Shown here piece by piece: positions 1 to 9,479 of a DNA stretch of 64,000 bases. Origin of the DNA: Fremontodendron californicum (lineage: Eukaryota > Streptophyta > Magnoliopsida > Malvales > Malvaceae). The stretch's first letter is position 1. Each line of letters opens with the position of its first letter. Position numbers and translations under genes: made by a program. The notes below the pieces were generated by a model. That model ran no database searches. It was not told the origin of the DNA and saw nothing but the letters and a program-made list of their open reading frames with translations. The stretch covers positions 191,001-255,000 of the forward strand of contig JAULJL010000027.1 in the NCBI GenBank assembly GCA_030761205.1. Direction: 5' to 3'.

Positions 1-223
1 CTTTCATGTCTGTAAATCTAGCTTTCTTCTGAATTGAGAAGATTTCTTTAACTTGAGTGTCTGTTCCCACAAGAACAGCTGCAAGAACACTTAAGCCACA
101 TATCACACACCTCAAAACCAACTCCACCACTCTCACTCTTCTATCAATCACCTTCAAATTAGTGCCATGGACATGGTATACAGGGACATTCCCAGGACTA
201 ACACCAACACCCAAATAGTTCAT
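1..223 (-). CDS. CASP-like membrane protein (CASPL2-type), 5' part only
   Basis: The ATG is at 223-221 and the frame stays open for 74 codons to the window edge, so the gene continues to the left. The translation begins MNYLGVGVSPGNVPVY and goes on with a basic stretch (DRRVRVVELVLRC) leading into a hydrophobic helix (VICGLSVLAAVLVGT), followed by a polar loop. This N-terminus matches what I remember of the CASP-like 2B/2C subfamily: small four-helix plasma-membrane proteins related to the Casparian strip membrane proteins. Only the cytosolic N-terminus and first membrane helix are visible. No intron appears in this part. The start is chosen because the conserved N-terminus begins directly at this ATG. 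The subfamily assignment comes from memory and was not searched. Confidence 0.85.
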   Translation of the reverse strand, partial: MNYLGVGVSPGNVPVYHVHGTNLKVIDRRVRVVELVLRCVICGLSVLAAVLVGTDTQVKEIFSIQKKARFTDMK

Positions 224-1857
224 CTTTTTGCCAAAATCCAACACTACTCCACAAATCAGAAGGAAGAAACAGACCAGACAGAAACTCTTAAGCACAACGC
301 ACGTACACGGTACACCTAACCAACCAGCCAACCACCCCCACTGCTTAAATAGGCATGCGCCAAGCTAAATACTAAAGGGTAAATAGCCTTTTGAATTTTG
401 TGTTACTCTTCAAAATTATCATATTTTAATGTATCAAAATTCACCAAATTATTTATCAATTGTAATATTTAAAATAAAAATATTATTATAAAATAATAAT
501 TTAATTAATTTTAATAAGTGTGCTTATTAAAAATTAAAAAACTAATTAATAAAATACTTTTTTTTTTATTATTATAGAAGAAAAGGAGGAAAGTGGTATT
601 TTAATTTGATTTTCCAAATATTTTGGTGATGGAGCTTTGCTGTAGGACTATGAGAGTGCCAAGTGTGGTCAAAGTAAGAGGCTCTAATAACGCACGAGAC
701 GTAGAGGCAAAGGGTACCTCATCTCTAGATTCTCTACACAGTGGGGCATTAAATGGTGGCTTAATCTTTGCATTTAAGGCCTTTGCGGGGGGGAAAAGTA
801 AAAGATGAAACTGGGTTTCTTTAGAGTTGTTTTTCTAGGAAGAGGGCAACGGTTTCTGTTGTTCCAAGAAGGGGTCAGACAAGGTAAGGGAGTGCCTTAA
901 ATCGCCCCACTGAACAAGGCTGATGGTTGTTGGCCAAAATAAAAAAAAAGAAAACAAGGCTGATGGGTTGAATTTAATGAGAGGCCACCCATTTCTTTTA
1001 TGCAATAGAAATTATTAGAGCACTCTAGAGAAAGAACAACAGAAAAAACCCTCCTTGGTTTGTAAGGCAAAACACACTACTAGAGTAAAGCTGATGAAAT
1101 GATTAAAGTGGCATTACTTTTGGTCTTTGTGGTGGGGTCTTTGAGTGGTTGGTTACTGCTTGCTTGGTTATCCACATGTTATGAATTATGATATGATGTA
1201 AAGTGAATTTTTTATGGTTAATAACAATAACAAGCAAAGAAAGAAAGAAAGAAATGCTCCCTAACAAGTCACAACATCACGCGCCTTTCATCAGCGTTTG
1301 CCAATGATTACCTTCGGTTTTGGTTCTGGTTCAAAGGTGAAGACTCGGAAGAGACTGATTAGGGCCAAGTTTGCAGCAGAGCCACGCAGGCAAGATCTCC
1401 ATCTTTATTCTCTATTCTCTAGGAGACAAATGACACTTTGTGGTGGATGCAGAAAGTTAAAATAATAAGATTAACTTGGTACTCCAAGAAAATCCACTTA
1501 CAAGTTCCAACTACTGCATTCCATTAGCAACCAACTTTGTACTTTAAAAAATTCCATTCAAATCTCAACCTTTAACTGGAACCACTAGTGATTGACTATA
1601 GCCTTCTCCCATGCATCTTTATCTCCTGCTTCTCCATTTCATTTGCATTGTTGGGAAGTACTGCAATGATCTTCTCTGAAGAAAATACTGTTTTTACACT
1701 TCTTTTTCTCACTCCTTCCATCACCCCTCAATCTCTGATTAATTAATTAATTAATTAAAGTTGACAAAAATTCGAATGAAAACATAATTAAGTTTCAACT
1801 ATGAGAATAAATTATATTATGATAATCTTAAAAAGTGAAATTATTAGACGTCAATAA
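224..1857. other. Intergenic region left of LINE A
   Basis: This holds the presumed promoter of the CASP-like gene and AT-rich spacer. Small simple repeats are present: (GAAA)n near 1236-1253 and (ATTA)n near 1737-1758. No coding region with family resemblance was seen on either strand. A short frame at 623-808 has no recognisable features. Confidence 0.6.
344..351 (-). promoter_or_regulatory. Candidate TATA box of the CASP-like gene
   Basis: Read on the minus strand, the sequence is CTATTTAAGC, about 120 bases upstream of the ATG at 223. This would place transcription start near 315 and give a 5' leader of roughly 90 bases. Position and motif are plausible for a plant core promoter, but nothing else confirms it. 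Confidence 0.4.
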
Positions 1858-1867
1858 AATAATGACA

Positions 1868-2054
1868 GGGGTGCAAAATGTTCTGCATGCCTTTTATTCA
1901 ATGTCAGGATTGCAGCTAAATAGTGCCAAAAGTGAGTTGTTTTCTTCAGGTCTTGCTCTTGAATTTCTGCAACTGATCAGTCATTGTACGAGGTTCAAGA
2001 TAGGATCTTTACATGTTAGATATCTTGGGCTCCCGCTGGTCACTAGGAAGTTAA
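1868..2054 (+). pseudogene. LINE A reverse transcriptase fragment, left of the copia insertion
   Basis: The translation gives the region just after the RT catalytic core: a SGLQLNSAKSELFSSG segment, then TRFKIGSLHVRYLGLPLVTRK. The same order of motifs occurs in LINE B after its FADD motif. The catalytic residues lie upstream and are lost to the 5' truncation. The frame runs straight into the copia LTR at 2055, so anything downstream in this frame up to 2134 is LTR sequence. Confidence 0.85.
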
Positions 2055-2345
2055 TATTAAGGAAACTTCATGACAATGGTCAATGCCATAAATATATAAT
2101 GCTTAATCAAAGGGTCAATGATGCAAATCCTTGATTTGATGCTGGTTTAGCTGATTTGCTGATTTGTTGCTGCTGGTTTAGCTGATTTGCTTTGATTTGC
2201 TGTTTTTATATCATTGACTCTATCATGTAATCAATATTTACCTTTGCTGTAAGCTCTTTCCATATAAACCTTTGTTGTATATAAACAGCAGACTGTCAAT
2301 GAAATAAAATAAGGCATTGTCTCATTTCTTATCCGAAGTTCTACA
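2055..2345 (+). repeat. 5' LTR of the copia element
   Basis: This 291-bp LTR starts TATTAAGG and ends GTTCTACA. The expected terminal TG is TA in both copies. It carries near-repeats of the motif GCTGATTTGCTG and a TATA-like TATATAAACAGC segment near its 3' end. It matches 6752-7051 closely; the right copy is about 9 bases longer because of an extra GATTTGCTG-type unit. Confidence 0.93.
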
Positions 2346-2357
2346 TGGTATCAGAGC
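2346..2357 (+). other. Primer-binding site of the copia element
   Basis: TGGTATCAGAGC directly follows the 5' LTR. It is complementary to the 3' end of plant initiator Met-tRNA, the usual primer of copia elements. Confidence 0.9.
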
Positions 2358-2380
2358 ATTTATCCGTAAGCCTTAAAATC

Positions 2381-3205
2381 ATGTCAACTTCTTCCACCAT
2401 CAAAGAACCTCAACTTACAATTCAAGCCTTTCATCAATGTTCTAGTTTGATTACTATCAAGCTAAACACAGCTAATTTTCTGCTATGGCGCTCTCAGATC
2501 ATTCCTCTAGTCCGAAGTTTGGGTCTTTATCATCATCTCAACACAGATGCTAAACCCACAGAAGAGATAGAGGATGACAAGGGCAGGAAATGCATCAATC
2601 CCTTGTTCGATTCTTGGACTACAAATGATGGTCTTCTCATCTCTTGGTTGCTTGGCACCATGAAAGAAGACATCACGAGTTCCATCTTTGGTGCAGAAAC
2701 GACCTATCAAGTATGGTCATCATTGGAGCAACAGCTTTTTTCAATCACAATAGAGAAGGAAGGTCATTTAAAGAATCTGTTAATGACTATTTAAAATGGA
2801 TCACGATCTCTAGAAGAATATTTGAGGGACTTTAAATCCATATGTGATAATCTTGCTGCCATCAAGAAACCTGTTTCAGACATTGACAAAGTTTTTCAGT
2901 TTGCTCGTGGATTGGGGCCAAGTTATGAGAGTTTTCGAATTGCCATGCTCACAAAGCCTCCTTATTCACTGTTCTCTCAGTTTGTGTTGGCTCTTCAAGG
3001 TTTTGAACAATCACAAGTTGCAAGAAAAACTGGAGAAAAGCTGTTTTTAGAACAAGCTCAAGCATTTTTTGGCCAACGTGATCGTGGAAGGAAAGATGGT
3101 CGAAGAGGTCGTGGAAGTTTTACCTCACGAGGCAGAGGTTTCACTCCTGTAGGAAGGTATAATCCACAAAGTAATTCGTTTGATCATTCAACAAAAGCCG
3201 AATGA
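2381..3205 (+). pseudogene. copia gag (broken)
   Basis: The frame begins MSTSSTIKEPQL soon after the primer-binding site and contains the capsid-like region typical of copia gag. It includes NFLLWRSQIIPLVRSLGL and, further on, LEEYLRDFKSICDNLAAI with VSDIDKVFQFARGLGPSYESF. An in-frame TAA at 2792-2794 interrupts it; the same frame continues to TGA at 3203-3205. The 3' part is rich in Arg and Gly (GRKDGRRGRGSFTSRGRG), the nucleic-acid-binding tail. The zinc knuckle is in another frame downstream, so there is also a frameshift near 3190-3230. Confidence 0.9.
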
Positions 3206-4767
3206 TTAGCCAAGGCAACAACAACAATTTTGCGAAAGGAACAACTATTCCATCACAACAATCACGTGTATCTTCCAATACCTCTGACGATAATGGTACA
3301 ATTTCTTGTCAAATATGTGGTCGAGCAAATCACCTTGCTTTTGATTGTTGGTACAGGTTTGATTATTCTTATCAATCCGAGGAACTTCCTCAAGCTCTTG
3401 CTGCTCTTGCCATCAACAATGATTCATCTTTCTATGTGGACTCTGGAGCTACTTCACACATGACGAATGATGCAGGTAAACTTTCATACATTAAACCATA
3501 CAATGGAAAAGATGTGATTTATGTAGGAGATGGAAACAATTTACCTATATCTCATACTGGTGAAGTCAACATAAGTACACAAGATGGGTATTTGAATTTA
3601 AAAGATGTGCTTGTTGTGCCAGATTTAAAAAAGAACCTATTGTCAGTTAGAAAGCTTACAACAGATAATTTATGCACTTTTGAATTTACTGCTTCTGACT
3701 TTGTTGTTAAGGATCGAAACCAGAAGACGATAGCAAGGGGGCATAAAAAGGATCAACTTTATGCTTTAGATGATTTTTCTCAGGAGCCTCTTAGTGCAAT
3801 AAGAAAAAGTGGAGCAACTACAGATTTGTGGCATCAACGGCTTGGTCATCCAAACTCAAAGATCTTGTCTTTGTTAAAGAAACATAAAGCTATTGATATT
3901 TCTCATTGGATTTCTAAATCTTCAGTATGTGCTAGTTGTCAAATGGGAAAAAGTTGTAAGTTGCCTTTTCATTCTTCAAATAAAATTTCAGAATTTCCTC
4001 TTGAGAAAATTCACTGTGATCTTTGGGGACCTGCTCCTTTAGTTTCAAATCAAAGGTTTCGCTTTTATGCCATATTTGTTGATGATTACTCAAGATTTAC
4101 ATGGCTATATCCTCTGAGAAGAAAATCTGAATTTTTTGATACCTTTAAAATCTTCCAAAGGTTGGTAGAAAACAAATTTGATCATCGAATCAAAATTTTT
4201 CAGTATGATGGTGGAGGTGAGTTTAATTCACAAGATTTTCTTACTCACATTCAAAACAATGGAATTGAAATGCATGTATCTTGTCCAGGAACTCCTGAAC
4301 AAAATGGAGTCGCAGAACGCAAGCATCGACATATCGTTGAGACTGCTTTAACAATGTTTTTTCATGCAAATCTGCCTTTAACACTTTGGGTTGATATTTT
4401 TCTAACTGCAGTATATCTCATTAATCGTTTGCCATCATCAGTGTTACACAATGACACTCCATATCACAAGCTTCACAAAAGACATCCTGACTACAAAGGC
4501 TTACGGGTTATTGGATGTCGGTGTTTTCCTTCTCTGAAATATCAAGGTGGAAACAAATTCATGAAAAATACATATCCATGTGTCTTCATTGGTTATAGTC
4601 CTATACACAAAGGTTATCGATGTCTAGACCCTACAACAAGAAGAGCCTATATTTCAAGACATGTTGTTTTCGATGAAAGATTCTTCCCTTATCAAGCTTT
4701 TAAACCAGAAAATTCTGAAAAAAATTCACAGTTGACTCTTTGTGAATTTCCTATTGGTGATGAATAA
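3202..4767 (+). pseudogene. copia protease and integrase region
   Basis: This open stretch of 521 codons includes: a CCHC zinc knuckle (C36, C39, H44, C49); the aspartic protease motif FYVDSGATSHM; the GAG-pre-integrase segment with WHQRLGHPNSK and CASCQMGK supplying the HHCC zinc-binding residues; and the integrase core. The integrase catalytic acidic residues are visible in HCDLWGP, QYDGGGEF and NGVAERKH. The frame ends just before the linker to reverse transcriptase, where another frameshift is needed to continue. The visible active-site residues of protease and integrase are intact, so this part has decayed least. Confidence 0.92.
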
Positions 4768-4793
4768 ATGCCTCTGAACAGGAAGTCACTTCA

Positions 4794-6770
4794 ATGTCAG
4801 ATGTCACTCACAATATGGAAATCTTGACCGAATCTAATAAGGATGCTTCCTTATCTTCTGATCCTGTTTATGATCAAAATTTTGATGCATGCTTATGTTC
4901 AAATAGCACTCCACAAACTTCCAAACAAGTTGCTGTTTCAACTGGAGACACTAATCCAACAACTTGTGCTGAAACAGTCGCTGAAATTCTGCCTTCACAA
5001 GTGGAGTCTATCATTGAAAATGCCTCACAATCTTTTAATGAAACAGTTTCAAGTTCTGCTCCTCAATGCTTGGAGCAACAGAATGCATCTTCTCATGGTA
5101 ATGAAACTTCCCAAATAACAACTGTTACCAATGACCGACCTTCAAGGCTTCGAAAACCACCTGCATACTTGCAGGACTATGCTCTTGCAACAACAACTTC
5201 TCAAATTGAACCAAAGACTCTTAAGGCAGCACTAAAGAATTCACAGTGGGTAATTGCCATACAAGAAGAAATTCAAGCTCTTCAGGACAATGAAACATGG
5301 ACTCTTGTTCCTCGTCCTTCAGATAAAAATGTGGTATATTCCAAATGAATATATTGCATTAAATACAGAGATGATGGATCTGTTGACCGTTTTAAGGCTC
5401 GGTTGGTTGCATGAGGGTTCACTCAAGCCTATGGCATTGACTATGATGAAACCTTCAGTCCCGTAGTCAAGCCAACTACCATTCGACTTGTTATAGCTCT
5501 CTCAACTTCCTTATTATGGAATATGCGCCAATTGGATGTCAAGAATGCTTTTCTCCATGGTCATCTCAAGGAAACTATTTATATGGAGCAGCCGTCGGGT
5601 TTCATCGATCTCAGTTTTCCTGACCATGTATGCCTACTCAATAGATCTTTATACAATCTAAAACAAGCACCTCGTGCTTGGTTCGATAAGCTTTCAAAAT
5701 TTCTTCTCCACCTCGGGTTTTATTGTAGTAAGGCTGATTCATCACTTTTCATCTATCGTATCGACACCATCACTAAATTCTTCTTATTTATGTTGATGAC
5801 ATTCTTGTTGCTGGTAATAATGATCCTTTCATTTCAGATTTGATCTCTCAACTTGGCAATGAGTTTGCTATTAAAGACCTTGGTTCTCTTCGATTTTTTT
5901 TTTGGAGTAGAAATTAAACCCTTCTTTGGTGGAGTGTATCTGACTCAAACAAAATATATTCAAGATCTCCTCACTCGCACAAAGATGCTTGAAAGTTCTT
6001 CCATGACTACACCAATTGTTATAAAAGACAAACTCTCAACCTCAAAGGTGAGTCTAGTTGATCCAACAGAATATCGAAGCATTGTTGGTGCTCTTCAATA
6101 CTTGACATTCACTAGGCCTGATATCACACATGCTGTGAATCGTGTTTGTCAATTTTTCAATGCTCCCACTTTACTTAATTTGAAGGCAGTAAAGAGAATA
6201 CTGAGGTATTTGAAAGGAACTCCAACTTCCGGATTGCGCTACCTTGCTCAGAGCCCTCTCTCTTTATATGGCTTCAGTGATGCAGATTGGGCAGAGTGTA
6301 TAACTACAAGGAGAAGCACTACTGGTTTTTGTGTTTTCTTGGGTGCAAACTGTATATCTTGGTGTTCCAAGAAGCAACCTACAGTTTCTCGTTCCAGCTC
6401 TGAAGCTGAATACCGATCTATGGCTTCAGCCACTGTAGAAATTACTTGGCTCACCTTCTTGCTCCGAGATATTGGTATCACTCTGCGTCACCCTCCTCAA
6501 CTATTTTGTGATAATATCAGTGCCCTGCACATGTCTGTCAATCCAATGTTTCATGCTCGCTCTAAACATATTGAGCTAGATTATCATTTTGTTCGTGAGA
6601 AAGTTGCTATGGGTACTCTTGTCACCCGTTACATATCCTCCTCAACTCAACCTGCAGACATTTTCACCAAGCCATTACCTAAGCAATCATTCTCCTTCTT
6701 CCGGAACAAGCTGGGAGTTCATAATTATTCCACCTCTAGCTTGAGGGGGCGTATTAAGGAAACTTCATGA
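4794..6770 (+). pseudogene. copia reverse transcriptase and RNase H (multiply frameshifted)
   Basis: The pieces lie in different frames: 4794-5348 (linker, then WVIAIQEEIQALQDNETWTL at the RT start), 5349-5522 (frameshifted, with a TGA near 5413), 5523-5790 (RT fingers and palm: QLDVKNAFLHGHLKETIYM, SLYNLKQAPRAWF), and 5853-6770. The catalytic YVDD is encoded at 5789-5800 in a third frame, so the active site lies between two frameshifts. The last piece has RT thumb and RNase H (SDADWAECITTRRSTTG, SSSEAEYRSMA, CDNISALHMSVNPMFHARSKHIEL cut at motif level). The stop at 6768-6770 lies 17-19 bases inside the 3' LTR. Confidence 0.92.
6740..6751 (+). other. Polypurine tract of the copia element
   Basis: CTTGAGGGGGCG lies directly before the 3' LTR, the place where plus-strand DNA synthesis is primed. 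Confidence 0.85.
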
Positions 6771-7051
6771 CAGTGGTCAATGCCATAAATATATAATGCT
6801 TAATCAAAGGGTCAATGATGCAAATCCTTGATTTGGTGCTGGTTTAGTTGATTTACTGATTTGTTGCTGCTGGTTTAGCTGATTTGCTGTTGATTTGCTG
6901 ATTTGCTATTTTTATATCATTGACTCTATCATGTAATCAATATTTACCTTTGCTGTAAACTCTTTCCATGTAAACCTTTGTTGTATATAAACAGCAGGCT
7001 GTCAATGAAATAAAATAAGGCATTGTCTCATTTCTTATCTGAAGTTCTACA
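6752..7051 (+). repeat. 3' LTR of the copia element
   Basis: This 300-bp copy of 2055-2345 ends at CTACA, directly followed by the target duplication GTTAA at 7052-7056. Confidence 0.93.
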
Positions 7052-7056
7052 GTTAA

Positions 7057-8088
7057 CTGCAAGGGACTGTGCCCCACTTCTTGAGAAAGTGACTACAAAA
7101 ATTGAGAGTTGGGCAGCCAAGTTGCTGTCTATGCTGGCAGGATGCAACTCATCCAATCTGTTCTCTTCAACATTCAAAACTATTGGTGTAAACACTTCAT
7201 TTTACCCAAAGGAGTTCTGAACAGACTTAACCAATTATGTATCAGATTCTTATGAACTGGGAAAGACTCTCCTGCTATAAGGGCTAGAATGAGCTGGCAA
7301 GACATATGCTTTCCCAAATCGGAAGGAGGTCTTGGTTTCAAAAATCTCTTCATTTGGAATTAAGTGTGTTTACTACAGCACATCTGGGCTTTGTTTTTCA
7401 AGGCTGATTTCTTTTGGATAGCATGGATCCAAGCTTATGTATTGAAGGACAGATCTTTTTGGCAGATGTCAGCAGCTCAAGGTAATAGCTGGAGTTGGAA
7501 AAAACTTTTAAAGCTGAGACATATGGCACATCATTTCATAAGATCCCAAGATGAGAGACTGACCTGGTTGTTCCCTGGGCCTTCTTACTCTGCTGCTAAA
7601 GTTTGGCATGAAATTAGGCCAAAGAAGTAGAAGGTTGGCTGGGATCGTCTCCTGTGGTACACTCATCACATTCCCAAGCATTCATTTACCTCATGGATGA
7701 CCATTCTCAATAGATTACCTACAAAAGCTAGGCTCCTTCAGTGGGGAATTGATGTTGATGACACTTGTTCTCTATGCCATTCTAAATAGATTACCTCATG
7801 GAAAATATTTTTGCTGTGGTGGTTCAAACACTCAAAGACAGATCACTTCTTACCACCATTCTCAAGTTAGCATGGAATGCCACAATTTATCATATTTGGA
7901 AGGAAAGAAACAACAGAGTTCATGGTAACCCTCATAAGACCTCCTTACAAATTTTCGAAGCAATTGCAGAGGCGGTAAAAATTAAATTGGCAAGACTCAC
8001 AAATGTACAACCAGACAATGTAAATATTGCCCTTTGTACTTCCTGGAGGCTCAATAGTTCTTCACTTTTTTCTCAACTCAGTCATTGA
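7057..8088 (+). pseudogene. LINE A ORF2 3' part, right of the copia insertion
   Basis: After the insertion the LINE reading resumes (TARDCAPLLEKVTTKIESWAAKLLS). It then shows the C-terminal zinc-binding domain region: KHSFTSWMTILNRLPTKAR and DTCSLCHS. Several frame changes and stops occur. After CSLCHS the rest of the zinc-binding module is missing, apparently by a deletion near 7785, and sequence resumes at 7798 with the extreme C-terminus. That ends LAWNATIYHIWKERNNRVHG then LCTSWRLNSSSLF, stopping at 8088. LINE B ends with very similar motifs (IAWNAVIYLVWRERNNRLH, LCTTLRLNSAIF). Confidence 0.87.
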
Positions 8089-8296
8089 TGTACTAATTAG
8101 CCGATTAGCTAACTAACTCAGTTTTGATATAGTAGCTTCTTGCTACTTCTTGGATTAATAAAGCACAGCTTATCCAAAAACAAATTAATAATGACACATC
8201 ATCATTTTTTAAAGACATGTAATTATTATTATTATATACTCATCCTTACTAAATCAATTTTCATTAAATCAATTTACTCATTTTTAATTGTGAAAC

Positions 8297-8465
8297 ATAT
8301 ATATATATATATGTAATATATGTGGATATGAGAATGTGAAAGGGTAAGGGTAAGGGTAAGGGATGACACTTTTCATCTTCTATAAATGCGCGCATATGAA
8401 ATTGAATTTTTTTGTCTTTTTAGTTGAAAACTGAAATGACACTACTACTCAATCTAATCTGATCT

Positions 8466-8546
<81 letters not shown>

Positions 8547-8678
8547 AAGCATGAAGCATTCCTCCAGAGAAGACTAGAGAGGCAGGCTATCTGCATCCTG
8601 GATGGATGGATGGATGGTAAACGATAACAGAGCCCGATTGAGAATTAAGAGGACCATGGTGTACGTTCAGTTAATTAG

Positions 8679-8717
<39 letters not shown>

Positions 8718-8900
8718 GGCTGTGCTAAAAAATAAAATCACTACCATTATTGGGCTTGGAAGTTGGACTTGGAATCTCTCAAGCTGTGAGGATGATTAGG
8801 AATGTCCAAACCAAAATTTAAATTTGGATGGGAGGAACATTAACATACAGCAAATATCAAGGGCCTTTTGCAACTCCTCATCTGGAGTTTGCTCATCAAG

Positions 8901-8974
<74 letters not shown>

Positions 8975-9315
8975 CATTCTTTGAACTGAGCACCTAGTAT
9001 ATAAATGTACAACTCAACTATATATATATATATATTTATATTTACTTGCTTAGGACCAAAATCCATGGCAAAGATATCACTAAATATGGCATTACCTTTC
9101 TTTTGCAAAATTCAAGAAACTAAGCAAATTTAGCTAATGGCTATAAAGGAAGTAGCTTTTTGTTTACTTTTGTCAAAGTAGAGATTCCTCTTTCTATGTT
9201 CCTTCCATCTAATTACGATTAAGAAGACAATGTTTGTTTGCTATGGCCAAAATGTATGTATTAGTATTGTTCCCCATTTCGCAATCTGGAAACTTTAGGA
9301 CAACACAAAGTATTG

Positions 9316-9394
<79 letters not shown>
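8297..9394. repeat. Cluster of (AT)n microsatellites
   Basis: Within 1.1 kb there are six (AT)n runs: about 8297-8312, 8468-8544 (about 38 dinucleotides), 8679-8717 (one interruption), 8902-8970, 9020-9035 and 9318-9379. The last continues into (GT)n at 9380-9394, a compound repeat. A (GGATG/GATG)-like run lies near 8600-8616 and three GGGTAA units near 8340-8361. Between the runs there is ordinary non-coding sequence. Other (AT)n runs of 15-50 bases occur near 12959, 13187-13224, 15538-15570, 17700-17741, 17794-17844, 25816-25843, 28732-28775, 30439-30461, 35226-35252, 36991-37023, 37159-37191 and 52837-52879. Confidence 0.95.
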
Positions 9395-9479
9395 CGCGCA
9401 AAAGCACGTGAATGATATAATAAGTTTATATCAAATTAGATATTTTTTAAATAAATTTATATATTAAATATTTTTTATT

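Larger units (their letters stand above)
2055..7051 (+). mobile_element. Ty1/copia LTR retrotransposon, decayed, inserted in LINE A
   Basis: This is a complete but inactive element of about 5.0 kb. The target-site duplication is GTTAA at 2050-2054 and 7052-7056. LTRs are about 290-300 bp and nearly identical. A primer-binding site complementary to initiator Met-tRNA and a purine-rich tract lie inside the LTRs. The internal order is gag, zinc knuckle, protease, integrase, reverse transcriptase, RNase H, which is the copia order. The coding sequence carries at least one nonsense codon (2792) and several frameshifts. The close similarity of the LTRs suggests a fairly recent insertion, yet the coding region is already broken. 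The copia lineage was not assigned. Confidence 0.95.
1868..8186 (+). mobile_element. LINE A: 5'-truncated L1-type retrotransposon, split by a copia element
   Basis: The 3' part of a plant L1-type LINE lies at 1868-2054 and 7057-8186. The direct repeat AATAATGACA flanks it at 1858-1867 and 8187-8196, which is a good 10-bp target-site duplication; similarity may extend a few bases further. The 5' end is truncated inside the reverse transcriptase, as is usual for LINEs. Removing the copia element and one copy of its 5-bp duplication restores a continuous reading from VRYLGLPLVTRKL into TARDCAPLLEKVTTK. The 3' end is a short A-rich tail after the frame ending at 8088. The element belongs to the same family as the LINE at 20361-23860. 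Confidence 0.88.

Noticed and set aside
8340..8361. GGGTAA repeats that look telomeric
   Set aside because: Only three to four units, and GGGTAA is not the plant telomere unit (TTTAGGG) in either orientation.
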